A stretch of DNA of 64,000 nt from JBCCOW01 sp039025855 (GTDB taxonomy: Bacteria; Planctomycetota; Phycisphaerae; Phycisphaerales; Phycisphaeraceae): contig JBCCNL010000004.1 in NCBI GenBank assembly GCA_039025855.1, positions 1-64,000 of the forward strand. The letters are read 5' to 3'. The notes beneath the pieces were generated by a model. It saw only the letters and a program-made list of their open reading frames with translations, was not told where the DNA came from and searched no databases. Below, piece by piece: positions 54,427-62,867 of the stretch. Both the position numbers and the translations under genes were made by a program. The first letter of the stretch is position 1. Each line of letters begins with the position of its first letter.

Positions 54427-56544
54427 TCAAGTCAGGTACGTATACCCCGCCAACCCCTCGTCATACAGCCGCTGCAGCGCCCGCGACTCGTCCCCCGTCA
54501 GCCGGCCATCCCACTGCGCCCGCCGCACCGCTGCGTGGAAGCTGCCCCGCAGCACGTCCGGGTTGAACTGCACGTACCCCAACACCTCCGCCGCCGTGTC
54601 GCCCTCGACCACCTCGTCGATCACAAACGAGCCGTCCGGCCCGACCCGCACGTGCACCGCGTTCGTGTCTCCGAACAGATTGTGCAGGTCCCCCAGCGTC
54701 TCCTGATACGCCCCCACCAGAAACACCCCCAGATCGTAAGGCTCGCCCGTGTACGGATGCAGGTCCAACACCTCCCGCGTCCGCCACGGCGCCGCCGGGT
54801 CGCGGAACCGGTCCAGCTTTCCGTCGCTGTCACACGTGATGTCCGCCAACACCCCCCGACACACCGGCTCCTCATCCAGCCGATGCAACGGCATCACCGG
54901 GAACACCTGACCGATCGCCCACGCGTCCGGCAGCGACTGGAACACCGACGCATTGCAGAAATACGTCTCGCACAACCGCGTCTCCAAAACGCTCAGCTCG
55001 GGCGAGACGTCGTCGCGATCCTTCACCAAATCCCACACCTTCGCGCACCCCAAGCGGTAGAGCCGCTGCCCGATCGCCCGCTGCTCCAACGTGCAGTACC
55101 CCAAAGCAAACAACTGGTCCACCGCCTCCTTCGCCGACTCCAGGTCATGGAACGACTCCACCGCATTACCCAGCGCAAGCCCGTGAACCGTCTCGTGCAT
55201 CAGCCGAATCGGCTGGGGCATCGCCGACCGCTCCGCCTCGCCCAACGCCACCGGCCCGTCCCCACGCTCCCCGCCCGTCCAGCCCACCACGCTCATCACC
55301 AGCACGCTGTGGTGGGCCGTGATCGCCCGCCCCGACTCGCTCACGATCAACGGGTACCGCTCCCCCGCGTCGTCGCACACCGCCTGCGTGTGATACACCA
55401 CGTCGTTGGCGTACTCCCGCAACCCGTAGTTCATTCCCCACCCCCCGGAAGTTGCCTCCGCCCGATCAACGGCCTCTGTGTGTTTAGCGGCGGGTTTTAA
55501 CCCGCCCGACACGCTGCCTCCCACCCCCGTCCCCACATAGTCCACCGCCAGCCCGCCCCCCACATCGATCGTGTCCAACCCCGCGCCCAGCCGACGCAGC
55601 TCCACGTACACCCGCGCCAGCTCCGTCACCGCCGACTTCACACTCCGGATGTCGCTGACTTGACTGCCCACGTGCGCGTGCACCATCCGCAGACAGTCCA
55701 GCATCCCCTCGCTTTCCAACAACCGCACCGCCTCCAGCAGCTCCGCGTACGACAGCCCGAACTTGCTCCGCTCCCCGCCCGACGCCTCCCACCTCCCAGC
55801 CCCCATCGAGCTCAGCTTTACCCGCACCCCCAGCGTCGGCCGGACCCCGTGCCTCAACGACAGCTCGAGCAGCTCCTCCAGCTCACCGAACCGCTCGACC
55901 ACCGGCGTGGTGTCCCGCCCCAGCTTCGTCGCCAGCACCACCGCCTCCAGATAGCTCCGGTCTTTGAACCCGTTGCACACGATCGGCGTCCGCTCGTCCT
56001 CCACCATCGCCAGCACCGCAAGCAACTCCGGCTTCGACCCCGCCTCCAGCCCGAACCCGAACCGCCGGCCATACCGCAGCACCTCCTCCACCACGTGCCG
56101 CTGCTGGTTGACCTTAACTGGGTACACGCACCGGTACCCGCCGTCGTACCCGTGCTCATCCGCCGCCGCCTCGAACGTCTCCGCCAGCCGACGCATCCGG
56201 TCTTCCAGGATGTGCCCGAACCGCAAGAGCACCGGCGTCTGCACGCCCTCCGCCCTTAGCTGTTCCACGATCGTTTTCACCGCCACTTTCGCGCCGGCAT
56301 CTGTTGCCTCATCGCCGCCGAGCCCCACCGTCAGAAGCCCCGACGCATCGATCTCGAAATATCGCTGCCCCCAACGATGCAAGCCATACAACTGTGCGTT
56401 GTGTTCAACCCAATCCTGGCGCGGCATCGCTTCACAACCCGCCGATTGCGCGACCGACCGCTGGGGCACAACGCCTGGCGCGGCAGAGCCCGACCCGGGC
56501 TCAAGCTCCGACAGATCACTCAAGCGGTCGACTGTTTTGCTCAT
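54427..56544 (-). CDS. speA: Biosynthetic arginine decarboxylase with a palindromic insertion
   Basis: A 705-residue PLP enzyme giving agmatine for polyamine synthesis. It shows CVYPVKVNQQRHVVEE near residue 138 with the PLP Lys, GFGLEAGSKPELLA near 163, FGLSYAELLEAV, MVHAHVGSQVSDIRSV near 288, IDVGGGLAVDYVGTG near 325, EYANDVVYH, ESGRAITAHHSVLV near 405, HLDEEP-type segment and ETLGDLHNLFGD near 620. Residues 340-365 contain an extra loop of about 20 residues encoded partly by a palindromic repeat. TAAGCT lies 6 nt before the ATG. Confidence 0.97.
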   Translation of the reverse strand: MSKTVDRLSDLSELEPGSGSAAPGVVPQRSVAQSAGCEAMPRQDWVEHNAQLYGLHRWGQRYFEIDASGLLTVGLGGDEATDAGAKVAVKTIVEQLRAEGVQTPVLLRFGHILEDRMRRLAETFEAAADEHGYDGGYRCVYPVKVNQQRHVVEEVLRYGRRFGFGLEAGSKPELLAVLAMVEDERTPIVCNGFKDRSYLEAVVLATKLGRDTTPVVERFGELEELLELSLRHGVRPTLGVRVKLSSMGAGRWEASGGERSKFGLSYAELLEAVRLLESEGMLDCLRMVHAHVGSQVSDIRSVKSAVTELARVYVELRRLGAGLDTIDVGGGLAVDYVGTGVGGSVSGGLKPAAKHTEAVDRAEATSGGWGMNYGLREYANDVVYHTQAVCDDAGERYPLIVSESGRAITAHHSVLVMSVVGWTGGERGDGPVALGEAERSAMPQPIRLMHETVHGLALGNAVESFHDLESAKEAVDQLFALGYCTLEQRAIGQRLYRLGCAKVWDLVKDRDDVSPELSVLETRLCETYFCNASVFQSLPDAWAIGQVFPVMPLHRLDEEPVCRGVLADITCDSDGKLDRFRDPAAPWRTREVLDLHPYTGEPYDLGVFLVGAYQETLGDLHNLFGDTNAVHVRVGPDGSFVIDEVVEGDTAAEVLGYVQFNPDVLRGSFHAAVRRAQWDGRLTGDESRALQRLYDEGLAGYTYLT
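55483..55506. repeat. TTTAGC-edged palindrome inside speA
   Basis: TTTAGC then GGCGGGTT-TT-AACCCGCC. On the coding strand it encodes the loop sequence SGGLKPAAK, in a region that is variable in SpeA proteins. Confidence 0.8.
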
Positions 56545-56550
56545 CCCCGG

Positions 56551-56556
56551 AGCTTA
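56551..56556 (-). promoter_or_regulatory. -10 element TAAGCT, 6 nt before speA
   Basis: TAAGCT-N6-ATG. Confidence 0.6.
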
Positions 56557-56704
56557 ACCAAGCCCACCGGTCCACGGGTGTAGCAGTCGAAACACCACTC
56601 CACACCCAAGCCATAACCCCACTTCCTCAAAAGCGACAGACGGCCGCCAACCCGATCACGTCTCACACACGGCCCCACCACTCCGGCGCGCTTACATCCA
56701 AACC

Positions 56705-56738
56705 AAAAAAAACCGCGTCCGGCAAAACCCAGACGCGG
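56705..56738 (-). terminator. Rho-independent terminator after the PEP-CTERM gene
   Basis: On the minus strand CCGCGTC (56738-56732), a 12-base loop and GACGCGG (56719-56713) are followed by eight Ts (56712-56705). This is the clearest intrinsic terminator of the window and sits 30 bases after the PEP-CTERM stop. Confidence 0.85.
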
Positions 56739-56767
56739 GAAAGAAAATCAAGCTGTAATCGACGGCC

Positions 56768-57493
56768 CTAACGCCGCCGACGTTGTGCCAGAACGGGTAC
56801 GCCCGCCAAAACCAGCAGCAGCGTCCCCGGTTCCGGAATCACCACTTGGTCGTAGAGCTGGAACACGCGGCTAATCTTGGCCGAACCCTCCACGCCTCCG
56901 CTCACATTCAGGTCTTTCACGACGAAGAACTGCTGCGAGGGCGGGTCGATGACCGACTGCTGCTGGAGCACACCAAAGTCCGTGCCGTCATACGTGGTGT
57001 TGAGGTTCGCAACCACGGGGTCGAAAATGTCGGTCCCGTTGTAGACCGACTCACCCACACTGGCGATACCGTTCCCTGTCACGGCAGGCGCCGCAATGGT
57101 CAAGCTCACCAACCCAACGCCGAGCAGCGGGTCATTCACATCGACCTGAAAGCTCAGCCCGACATTAGAGGTCTGCCCCGAAGCCGCGGTCAGCGATGAC
57201 AGCTGGAAATCCAGGTAGACCTGGTTGGGATCGCCATCCACGAAGCCCCCCGCCACCGTGATGCTGTCGTCTGTGGATGCCAGTGCCCCACCGGTACTGA
57301 GCGAGACAAGCCCGAAATTAGAAAACGTCTTATCACCCACGGTGAAAGAACCGGCCCCAAGCGTCTCCAGCGTCACTGGACCAAACGTCTGGATCAGGCT
57401 CGCATCTGCTTGGAACCCGCCAAACGAGGCAAAGGCCAATGCAACCGCGGCAGCGGCCGCTTCGTGTTTCTTTCCCCTACGTGCTAACTGCAT
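56768..57493 (-). CDS. PEP-CTERM sorting domain protein
   Basis: A 241-residue exported protein with a signal peptide (AAAAVALAFASFGGFQADA), a beta-rich body with many Asp, Val and Gly residues, and a perfect PEP-CTERM tail: VIPEPGTLLLVLAGVPVLA followed by QRRRR. It is unrelated in the body to the pair near 43-44 kb. A short AGGTGGAG sequence precedes the ATG at 57493. A strong intrinsic terminator follows, so it is monocistronic. Surface or matrix location is inferred from the sorting signal. Confidence 0.85.
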   Translation of the reverse strand: MQLARRGKKHEAAAAAVALAFASFGGFQADASLIQTFGPVTLETLGAGSFTVGDKTFSNFGLVSLSTGGALASTDDSITVAGGFVDGDPNQVYLDFQLSSLTAASGQTSNVGLSFQVDVNDPLLGVGLVSLTIAAPAVTGNGIASVGESVYNGTDIFDPVVANLNTTYDGTDFGVLQQQSVIDPPSQQFFVVKDLNVSGGVEGSAKISRVFQLYDQVVIPEPGTLLLVLAGVPVLAQRRRR

Positions 57494-57502
57494 ATTCTCC
57501 AC

Positions 57503-57667
57503 CTATCAAAACGCGATTCCAGCACCGTGATTCGTATCAAGTCTAGCCCGCACATACACGTCCTACAAGTGGAAATACCCGCATCAAAAACCCAGTTTAT
57601 CAAAAAACGCCCTCAGCCGCCCAAAATAGCTCTCGCTAGTGAATTTTGTTGACAATTTACCAAATAT
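57503..57667. other. AT-rich intergenic region between carA and the PEP-CTERM gene
   Basis: Visibly lower in G+C than its surroundings. It should contain the carA transcription stop and the PEP-CTERM promoter; TAGCGAGAGCTA then TTTT, and GGCGTTTTTT on the minus strand are candidates. No gene or clear operator is seen. Confidence 0.4.
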
Positions 57668-58897
57668 TTACCTACCTAGCGGCGACAGAGAAACCGCGTT
57701 CCGCGCCCGCTGTGCCGCGTCCATCGCCTCAGGGCCCGGGCTCTGCCCTGTGTCCATCATCACCCGGAAACAATCGAACAGGTACCGAGCATCGTGCGGC
57801 CCCGGGCTTGCCTCCGGGTGGTACTGCACCGCAAACACCGGCTCGCTGCGGTGCCGAAACCCCTCCACGGTCTGGTCGTTCAGATTGATGTGCGTCTGCT
57901 CCGCGCCGACCTGATCCAGCGTGTCCGGCGCCACCGCAAACCCGTGGTTCTGGCTCGTGATCTCGACCTTGCCCGTCCCCAGGTTCTGCACCGGCTGGTT
58001 TCCGCCGCGGTGCCCGAACTTCAGCTTGAAGGTCTCCGCCCCCATCGCCAGGCTCAGCAGCTGGTGCCCCAGGCAGATCCCGAAGATCGGCACCTCCCCG
58101 ATCAGCTCCTTCAGGTGCCCGATCGTCGGCTGCACCGCCGACGGATCGCCCGGCCCGTTCGACACAAACAGCCCGTCCGGCTTTAGCTCCCGCACCTCAC
58201 CCGGCGACGCGTCATACGGCAGCACCGTCACCTCACACCCGCTGTCCACCAGGTTCCGCAGAATGTTGTGTTTCGCCCCGCAGTCCAACGCCACCACCCG
58301 CTTCACGCCCTCGCTACTGCTCACCTCACCCTGAAACGGTGCCCACCCCCCCAGATCATCCGACCACGCCGACGCCTCCGACCGGCTCACCGTGGCTACC
58401 AGGTTCTTGCCCACCAGACCCTCCGCAGCCCGCGCCCGCTCCACCAACTCCACATCACTCAGCGAACCGTCCGTGCACAGCACCGCATCCATCGCCCCCG
58501 CCGATCGCAGCCGACGCGTCAGCGCCCGCGTATCGATCCCCGCGATCCCCAGCACGCCGTTCTCCGCGAGCCACTGCTCGACCCGCTGCGTCGATCGGTG
58601 GTTCGATGCCGACCGCGCCAGCTCCCGCACCACAAACCCGCGCACGCTCGGCCGACCCGATTCCACATCGTCCGGGTTCACGCCGTAGTTCCCGATCAGC
58701 GGGTACGTCATCGTCACGATCTGCCCCGCGTACGACGGGTCGCTCAGCACCTCCTGATACCCCGACAGCGACGTGTTGAAACACGCCTCGCCCTCCACCA
58801 CCCGCGGCGACACATCCCCGAAACCCTGGCCATGAAACACGGTCCCGTCCGCCAGCGCGAGGCGCGTCGGCATGGGTTTGTTCTGCAGATCGCTCAT
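57668..58897 (-). CDS. carA: Carbamoyl-phosphate synthase small subunit
   Basis: A 409-residue glutamine amidotransferase subunit supplying ammonia to CarB. N-terminal RLALADGTVFHGQGFG, GEACFNTSLSGYQEVLSDPSY near residue 40, TYPLIGNYGVN, then the class I GATase domain with FVSNGPGDPSAVQP near 248, GICLGHQLL near 275 with catalytic Cys, and QYHPEASPGPHD near 357 with catalytic His and Glu. ATG at 58897 is preceded by TACAGT at 8 nt and gives the standard N-terminus. carB is not adjacent. Confidence 0.96.
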   Translation of the reverse strand: MSDLQNKPMPTRLALADGTVFHGQGFGDVSPRVVEGEACFNTSLSGYQEVLSDPSYAGQIVTMTYPLIGNYGVNPDDVESGRPSVRGFVVRELARSASNHRSTQRVEQWLAENGVLGIAGIDTRALTRRLRSAGAMDAVLCTDGSLSDVELVERARAAEGLVGKNLVATVSRSEASAWSDDLGGWAPFQGEVSSSEGVKRVVALDCGAKHNILRNLVDSGCEVTVLPYDASPGEVRELKPDGLFVSNGPGDPSAVQPTIGHLKELIGEVPIFGICLGHQLLSLAMGAETFKLKFGHRGGNQPVQNLGTGKVEITSQNHGFAVAPDTLDQVGAEQTHINLNDQTVEGFRHRSEPVFAVQYHPEASPGPHDARYLFDCFRVMMDTGQSPGPEAMDAAQRARNAVSLSPLGR

Positions 58898-58905
58898 AGC
58901 CGAGC

Positions 58906-58911
58906 ACTGTA
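58906..58911 (-). promoter_or_regulatory. -10 element TACAGT, 8 nt before carA
   Basis: TACAGT-N8-ATG; the expected start site is 1-3 nt before the ATG, so the leader would be absent or minimal. Confidence 0.5.
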
Positions 58912-58932
58912 CCGCACCCGGCACCCCGCGAC

Positions 58933-59682
58933 TCACCAGACCCCCAACGCCTCCAGCTCCGCGGTCGCCCGCTCCGCCCACCCTCGGTTCGCGAGTGGAC
59001 TCGCCGGGCTCGGGTGCAGCACGCGGCCAACTTGCACGCCCGACGCCGTGTTACCCATCTCTTCCAGGACCCGCTCCGCCCGCTTCTCTGCAAACGCCCC
59101 GACCCCCACGACCCACACCGGTTCGAGTACTTCAATTACCCGCGCCAGATGCGCATCGCACGCCGCCTCCAACGGCCCCCGCTCCGCCGCCGGCAGCTTG
59201 TCCGGCGTCCGGTTCTTCCCGCCCGCCTCCATGAACACCAACGGGCAGTAATTCACCACCGCGTGCCGTTCCGCAAACTCCTCCAACGTCCCAAACCGCT
59301 CCGCTATCAACCCCCACAACCGACGCCCCGACACCTCACTCCGCTCACACTCCAGCCCCAACACACCGCGTTTCGGATGCTCGATATCAGGCCGACCCAC
59401 CGCCTCATCCAACCCCATCCAATCCCTCACCGCCGCCACCTCCCCGAACGGCACCCCCGTCTGCGCCATGCCCCAAGGCCCCGGGTTCATCCCCAGAAAC
59501 ACTACTCCACCCATCGCCTTCGGCGTCGCCCGCTCCAAAAACGCTTCATGCAACCCCCACGCATACCGCAGCGGGTTGTACACATGCGTCACCGGTTCCC
59601 CAAACCGCAGCCCGTCCACCGCATCACACAACGCCCGCGCCGACGCAATCATCCCAGCACTCAACGCAGCTCGCTTCACCAT
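58933..59682 (-). CDS. SMUG1-type uracil-DNA glycosylase
   Basis: A 249-residue DNA repair enzyme of the single-strand-selective monofunctional glycosylase family. It carries the active-site loop FLGMNPGPWGMAQTGVPFG near residue 62 and the His loop VLHPSPASPLANRGW near 222, both hallmarks of SMUG1, plus NYCPLVFME near 144. It removes uracil and oxidised pyrimidines. TAGCAT lies 6 nt before the ATG. It lies 35 bases upstream of carA on the same strand, but carA has its own start-proximal -10. Confidence 0.93.
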   Translation of the reverse strand: MVKRAALSAGMIASARALCDAVDGLRFGEPVTHVYNPLRYAWGLHEAFLERATPKAMGGVVFLGMNPGPWGMAQTGVPFGEVAAVRDWMGLDEAVGRPDIEHPKRGVLGLECERSEVSGRRLWGLIAERFGTLEEFAERHAVVNYCPLVFMEAGGKNRTPDKLPAAERGPLEAACDAHLARVIEVLEPVWVVGVGAFAEKRAERVLEEMGNTASGVQVGRVLHPSPASPLANRGWAERATAELEALGVW

Positions 59683-59688
59683 CCCAGC

Positions 59689-59694
59689 ATGCTA
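59689..59694 (-). promoter_or_regulatory. -10 element TAGCAT, 6 nt before the SMUG1-type gene
   Basis: TAGCAT-N6-ATG, identical to the element of the sensor kinase gene. Confidence 0.6.
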
Positions 59695-59878
59695 CACCCC
59701 TCCACTGCACCGTAGAGCGAACGGTCAATGCCCGTCAGCCGCGCTGCAGTCAGCACCGCTCCAATCGAATATCAAGAGCGTTCATGCCATAAGCTTTGCA
59801 ACTCTTGAGTGCACTCCATGGTGTCTTGGACGCACGACTCTGATCTACCGTCAACAGGCCGATCCGCCGGAGCAACCG

Positions 59879-60334
59879 ATGATTCGCCTCCTTGCCTTGC
59901 TGGTTTCCGTAGCCTTACTCGGCGCTTGCTCAAACCAGTCCACCGTAATTTCCGCAGAACACCCGCTCAAGTTTCAAGCCGCAACTCACGATTTGCCACA
60001 ACCCGATGCCAAGCCAATAGTGGTCAGCGGTACGGCGCAGCCGGTCTTTCTCCTACCTCAAACCATCCTCACCGGCCGCGACGTCGTGTCAGCATCCGCC
60101 ACTACTGACCAGTGGGGAATGCCCGCCATCGACCTCATCTTCGTCCCAGAAGCCGCCGACCAGCTATTCGCCTACACGAGCCAAAATCCGGGCGGCCTTA
60201 TCGCCATCGTCTTCGAAGATGAGGTCATTGTGGCACCAACCGTCTGGCAAGGCCTGCGTGAACGTGCCCAGATCACGGGCAACTTTACCGATGCGGAGGT
60301 TCAAGAAATCCTCTCGAGCATTCACCCCGAATAA
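59879..60334 (+). CDS. Lipoprotein with a single SecD P1-head-like domain
   Basis: A 151-residue lipoprotein (LLALLVSVALLGACS lipobox, Cys17). The mature part from about residue 55, LTGRDVVSASATTDQWGMPA, IDLIFVPEAADQLFAYTSQN, GGLIAIVFEDEVIVAP and RAQITGNFTDAEVQEI, closely follows the periplasmic P1 head subdomain of the SecD translocon subunit. No membrane channel is attached. CGGAG seven bases upstream supports the ATG. It could be a free-standing chaperone or relic; the role is not known. Confidence 0.78.
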   Translation: MIRLLALLVSVALLGACSNQSTVISAEHPLKFQAATHDLPQPDAKPIVVSGTAQPVFLLPQTILTGRDVVSASATTDQWGMPAIDLIFVPEAADQLFAYTSQNPGGLIAIVFEDEVIVAPTVWQGLRERAQITGNFTDAEVQEILSSIHPE

Positions 60335-60406
60335 GCCCACCGGCTAAGCCGATTGCTTGACGGGTCGAGCAAGAATCGCCCAATAACGCACTTCGCCAAG
60401 CTCACG

Positions 60407-60433
60407 TTTTAGCCGGCGGTCAATGACCGCCGG
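60407..60433. repeat. TTTTAGC-edged palindrome CCGGCGGTC-AAT-GACCGCCGG
   Basis: Nine-bp stem with right edge TCGTGCCGCCACAACC, between the SecD-like lipoprotein gene and GH4. Confidence 0.85.
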
Positions 60434-60449
60434 TCGTGCCGCCACAACC

Positions 60450-61832
60450 TCACACCCCGGCTTCCGCCTCCGCATACCACGCCTCCGGCAACGCATCCCG
60501 CTCCAACTCAAACAACTCCTCGATCACCGCATCGATATCCCCGATCGACGCCGTCAGCGGGTCGGTCAGCAGCGCCCGCCGCAGCAGCCCGCGGTCGCAC
60601 GCCTGCGCCGCCGCGGCCGTGAGCTCGTGAGTGTCCAACACCTGCTCGCACAACCCGCGCACCCCCAGCGGCATCGCCGGATAAGCCCTCGGCCTCGGCC
60701 CATCCATATCCACATCACAGAACAGCTCAAGGAACGCGTCGTCCGCCATGTTCGGCACCGCGCCGCCGTTCATCGTGTTGATGTGCATCCCCTTCCCGAG
60801 CCCGCCCCACATGTTCTCGATCAGGTCCGTCGCCGGGTCCGCCCCGAACTCCTCGTCGAACTCCCCAATGTCCGCCGCCCCCGACACGTACTCGTCGACC
60901 CGCTTCCACACTCGGTCCGTCCACGCCACCCGCTCATCGGCCTCGAAGATCTTCAGCGGCGGGTACGCATCCCGCCCCGCAACCCCCGCCCGCTGGTAGA
61001 ACCGCACGTACTCCTTGGTGTGCCCGATCACCGTCGGCAACACCCCGAACCCGTCGTACAACTCCACGCCAATCCCGTTGTTGAACCAGCCCTTCGCATG
61101 CTTCGTGCCGCCCTGCGCCTGCGTGTTCGCATCGTCCCCGGACTGCGGGCGCATGCGTTCGACCAGCGTCAGGATCAGGTCTTCCCCGTCATAACTGCAC
61201 GCGAGCACCCACGTGAAGTGGTTCGGCCCCGCCGTCAGCAGAACAAACTTTTCATCGTTCGGCACTTCACACAGCTCCGCGTACTTCTGCCGCAGCGAGA
61301 ACTGGGCATCGCACAACGCCAGCGTCTTGAGGTCCGGGAAGAACCGTTTGAGCCCGATCCCGTGCACCGCCGCCGGGTTGATGTAGTTGATCACCCACGC
61401 CTCCGGGCACAGCTCGCGCACCGCCTCCGCCGTCGCCGCGATGTGCGGCCACTCCCGCAGCGTCCGGAACACCCCGCCTGGCCCGATCGTGTCGCCCGAG
61501 CACATGCGGATGCCGTACTTTTCGGACACCGCGCAGTCGATCCGCCGGAAGTGGGCGTTCCGATCCGCAAACGACAGCACCACGAAGTCAGCCCCCGCCA
61601 GCACCTCGCGCTGATCCGTCGACGCCTCGAGCTTCAAAGGCACCCCGTTGTGGGCGATCACCATCTCCGCCAGCCGACGCATCTTCTCCAGCCGGTCCGC
61701 GTCCGTGTCCACCAACGCCAGCGTCCCCGTCCGCAGGTGCTCGGAATGCACCATCTGCCAGATCGCCTTCCGACCAAAGAACAGGCTCCCCGCCCCCACA
61801 ATCACCACCTTCGGACCTCGCGACTCAGACAT
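60450..61832 (-). CDS. GH4-family glycosidase (alpha-galactosidase/glucuronidase-like), divergent metal site
   Basis: A 460-residue NAD- and metal-dependent glycosidase. Rossmann start VVIVGAGSLFFGRKAI near residue 8, DTDADRLEKM near 41, GDTIGPGGVFRTLREWPHI near 115, NYINPAAVHGIGL near 148 and LCDAQFSLRQKYAEL near 173, GPNHFTWVL near 202. Family members use Cys-His ligands (LCH) for the metal; here the second residue is Asp (LCD). AGGAG lies 7 nt before the ATG at 61832. It diverges from an AraC regulator, its probable controller. Confidence 0.85.
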   Translation of the reverse strand: MSESRGPKVVIVGAGSLFFGRKAIWQMVHSEHLRTGTLALVDTDADRLEKMRRLAEMVIAHNGVPLKLEASTDQREVLAGADFVVLSFADRNAHFRRIDCAVSEKYGIRMCSGDTIGPGGVFRTLREWPHIAATAEAVRELCPEAWVINYINPAAVHGIGLKRFFPDLKTLALCDAQFSLRQKYAELCEVPNDEKFVLLTAGPNHFTWVLACSYDGEDLILTLVERMRPQSGDDANTQAQGGTKHAKGWFNNGIGVELYDGFGVLPTVIGHTKEYVRFYQRAGVAGRDAYPPLKIFEADERVAWTDRVWKRVDEYVSGAADIGEFDEEFGADPATDLIENMWGGLGKGMHINTMNGGAVPNMADDAFLELFCDVDMDGPRPRAYPAMPLGVRGLCEQVLDTHELTAAAAQACDRGLLRRALLTDPLTASIGDIDAVIEELFELERDALPEAWYAEAEAGV

Positions 61833-61879
61833 GACAAGCTCCTTGAACGGAAACCGACCCGAGCACATCGCCCAGGCAT

Positions 61880-61894
61880 GACATGGAATATGTC
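61880..61894. promoter_or_regulatory. Dyad GACAT-GGAAT-ATGTC between GH4 and araC
   Basis: A perfect 5-5-5 inverted repeat in the divergent control region. It is a candidate operator, presumably for the AraC-type regulator next door. Confidence 0.45.
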
Positions 61895-61940
61895 TTCAAG
61901 ACCGCCGCGAAACAATGGATTCGACGCGGGTTTTGATAGA

Positions 61941-61946
61941 TAATCT
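61941..61946 (+). promoter_or_regulatory. -10 element TAATCT, 7 nt before the AraC gene
   Basis: TAATCT-N7-ATG; an overlapping TAGATA lies five bases upstream. Confidence 0.55.
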
Positions 61947-61953
61947 TGCTTCC

Positions 61954-62838
61954 ATGCCGCTCCTCGTCTCTGACCTGCCCGTCCACCTGCAGTCCCGGCC
62001 CAAGCCGCCGCCCACCGCGCTGCCGTACCGCATCCGCACCGCCGGGCACATCTACCAACAGCCCCTGCACTCCACCCGCGGCACCCACCACCACGACGCG
62101 ATGCTCACCCTCGTCGTCGCCGGCAGGGGGGTCTACCACCCGTCCACTACCTCGGCTATCACCGTCAAAGCCGGCATGGTCGGGCTCGTCCTCCCCGCCA
62201 CGCACCACGGCCCCGCCGACCCCGGCATCCTCCTCGCCGACCCCGACGACCCTTACGAACACTTCTATTGCCGCTTCGCCGGTGACCTCGCGCTACACAC
62301 CGCCGCCCGCCTCGCCGACCGTCACCCCGAGCCGTTCTTCACGCGCCACGACGCCGCCGACGCGCTCGCCCCGCTCTTCGCTCGCCTCGTCAAGCTGCAA
62401 CTCAAGCAGCCCGGGCTCACCCAGAACGCCGACGACGAACTCGACACCCTCACCCCCGCCGAGGCTGTGCTTGCCCAGCTGCTCGCCATCCTCGAGCACA
62501 ACCCCACCGACGACCCGCCGCCGCTCACCGCCGAGGCCCTCCGCGGCTACCTCCAGGACCGCACCGCCGACCGCTTCGACCTCGAACACGCCGCCGCCCA
62601 CTTCGATGTCAGCGCGTCCCACCTCTGCCGCAAAGCCAAGGCCCTGCTCGGGCGCACCCTCCAGCAAGAAGCCCAGGCCCTCAAGCTCGACTGGGCCAAG
62701 GTCCTGCTCACCGAATCCGCCATGCCCATCGCCGAGGTCGCCCGCCGCGTCGGCTACACCGACCCCCTTTACTTCTCCCGCGTCTTCAGCCGAGCCTTCC
62801 ACCAAAGCCCCACCGAACACCGAAGCGCCCAAGCCTGA
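61954..62838 (+). CDS. AraC-family transcriptional regulator
   Basis: A 294-residue regulator with an N-terminal cupin-like sensing domain (HHHDAMLTLVVAGRGVYHP near residue 48, AGMVGLVLPATHHGPADPG near 74) and a C-terminal double helix-turn-helix: LEHAAAHFDVSASHLCRKAK near 210 and MPIAEVARRVGYTDPLYFSR near 258, ending PTEHRS. The sensing domain probably binds a sugar or derivative that the divergent GH4 enzyme processes. Start ATG at 61954 is supported by TAATCT at 7 nt. A dyad lies between the two genes. Confidence 0.9.
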   Translation: MPLLVSDLPVHLQSRPKPPPTALPYRIRTAGHIYQQPLHSTRGTHHHDAMLTLVVAGRGVYHPSTTSAITVKAGMVGLVLPATHHGPADPGILLADPDDPYEHFYCRFAGDLALHTAARLADRHPEPFFTRHDAADALAPLFARLVKLQLKQPGLTQNADDELDTLTPAEAVLAQLLAILEHNPTDDPPPLTAEALRGYLQDRTADRFDLEHAAAHFDVSASHLCRKAKALLGRTLQQEAQALKLDWAKVLLTESAMPIAEVARRVGYTDPLYFSRVFSRAFHQSPTEHRSAQA

Positions 62839-62852
62839 CCCACGCCCCCCGT

Positions 62853-62858
62853 TACCAT
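62853..62858 (+). promoter_or_regulatory. -10 element TACCAT, 9 nt before tyrS
   Basis: TACCAT-N9-ATG; the loosest spacing in the set. A leader of at most 3 nt is expected. Confidence 0.4.
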
Positions 62859-62867
62859 GCCTCGCGC

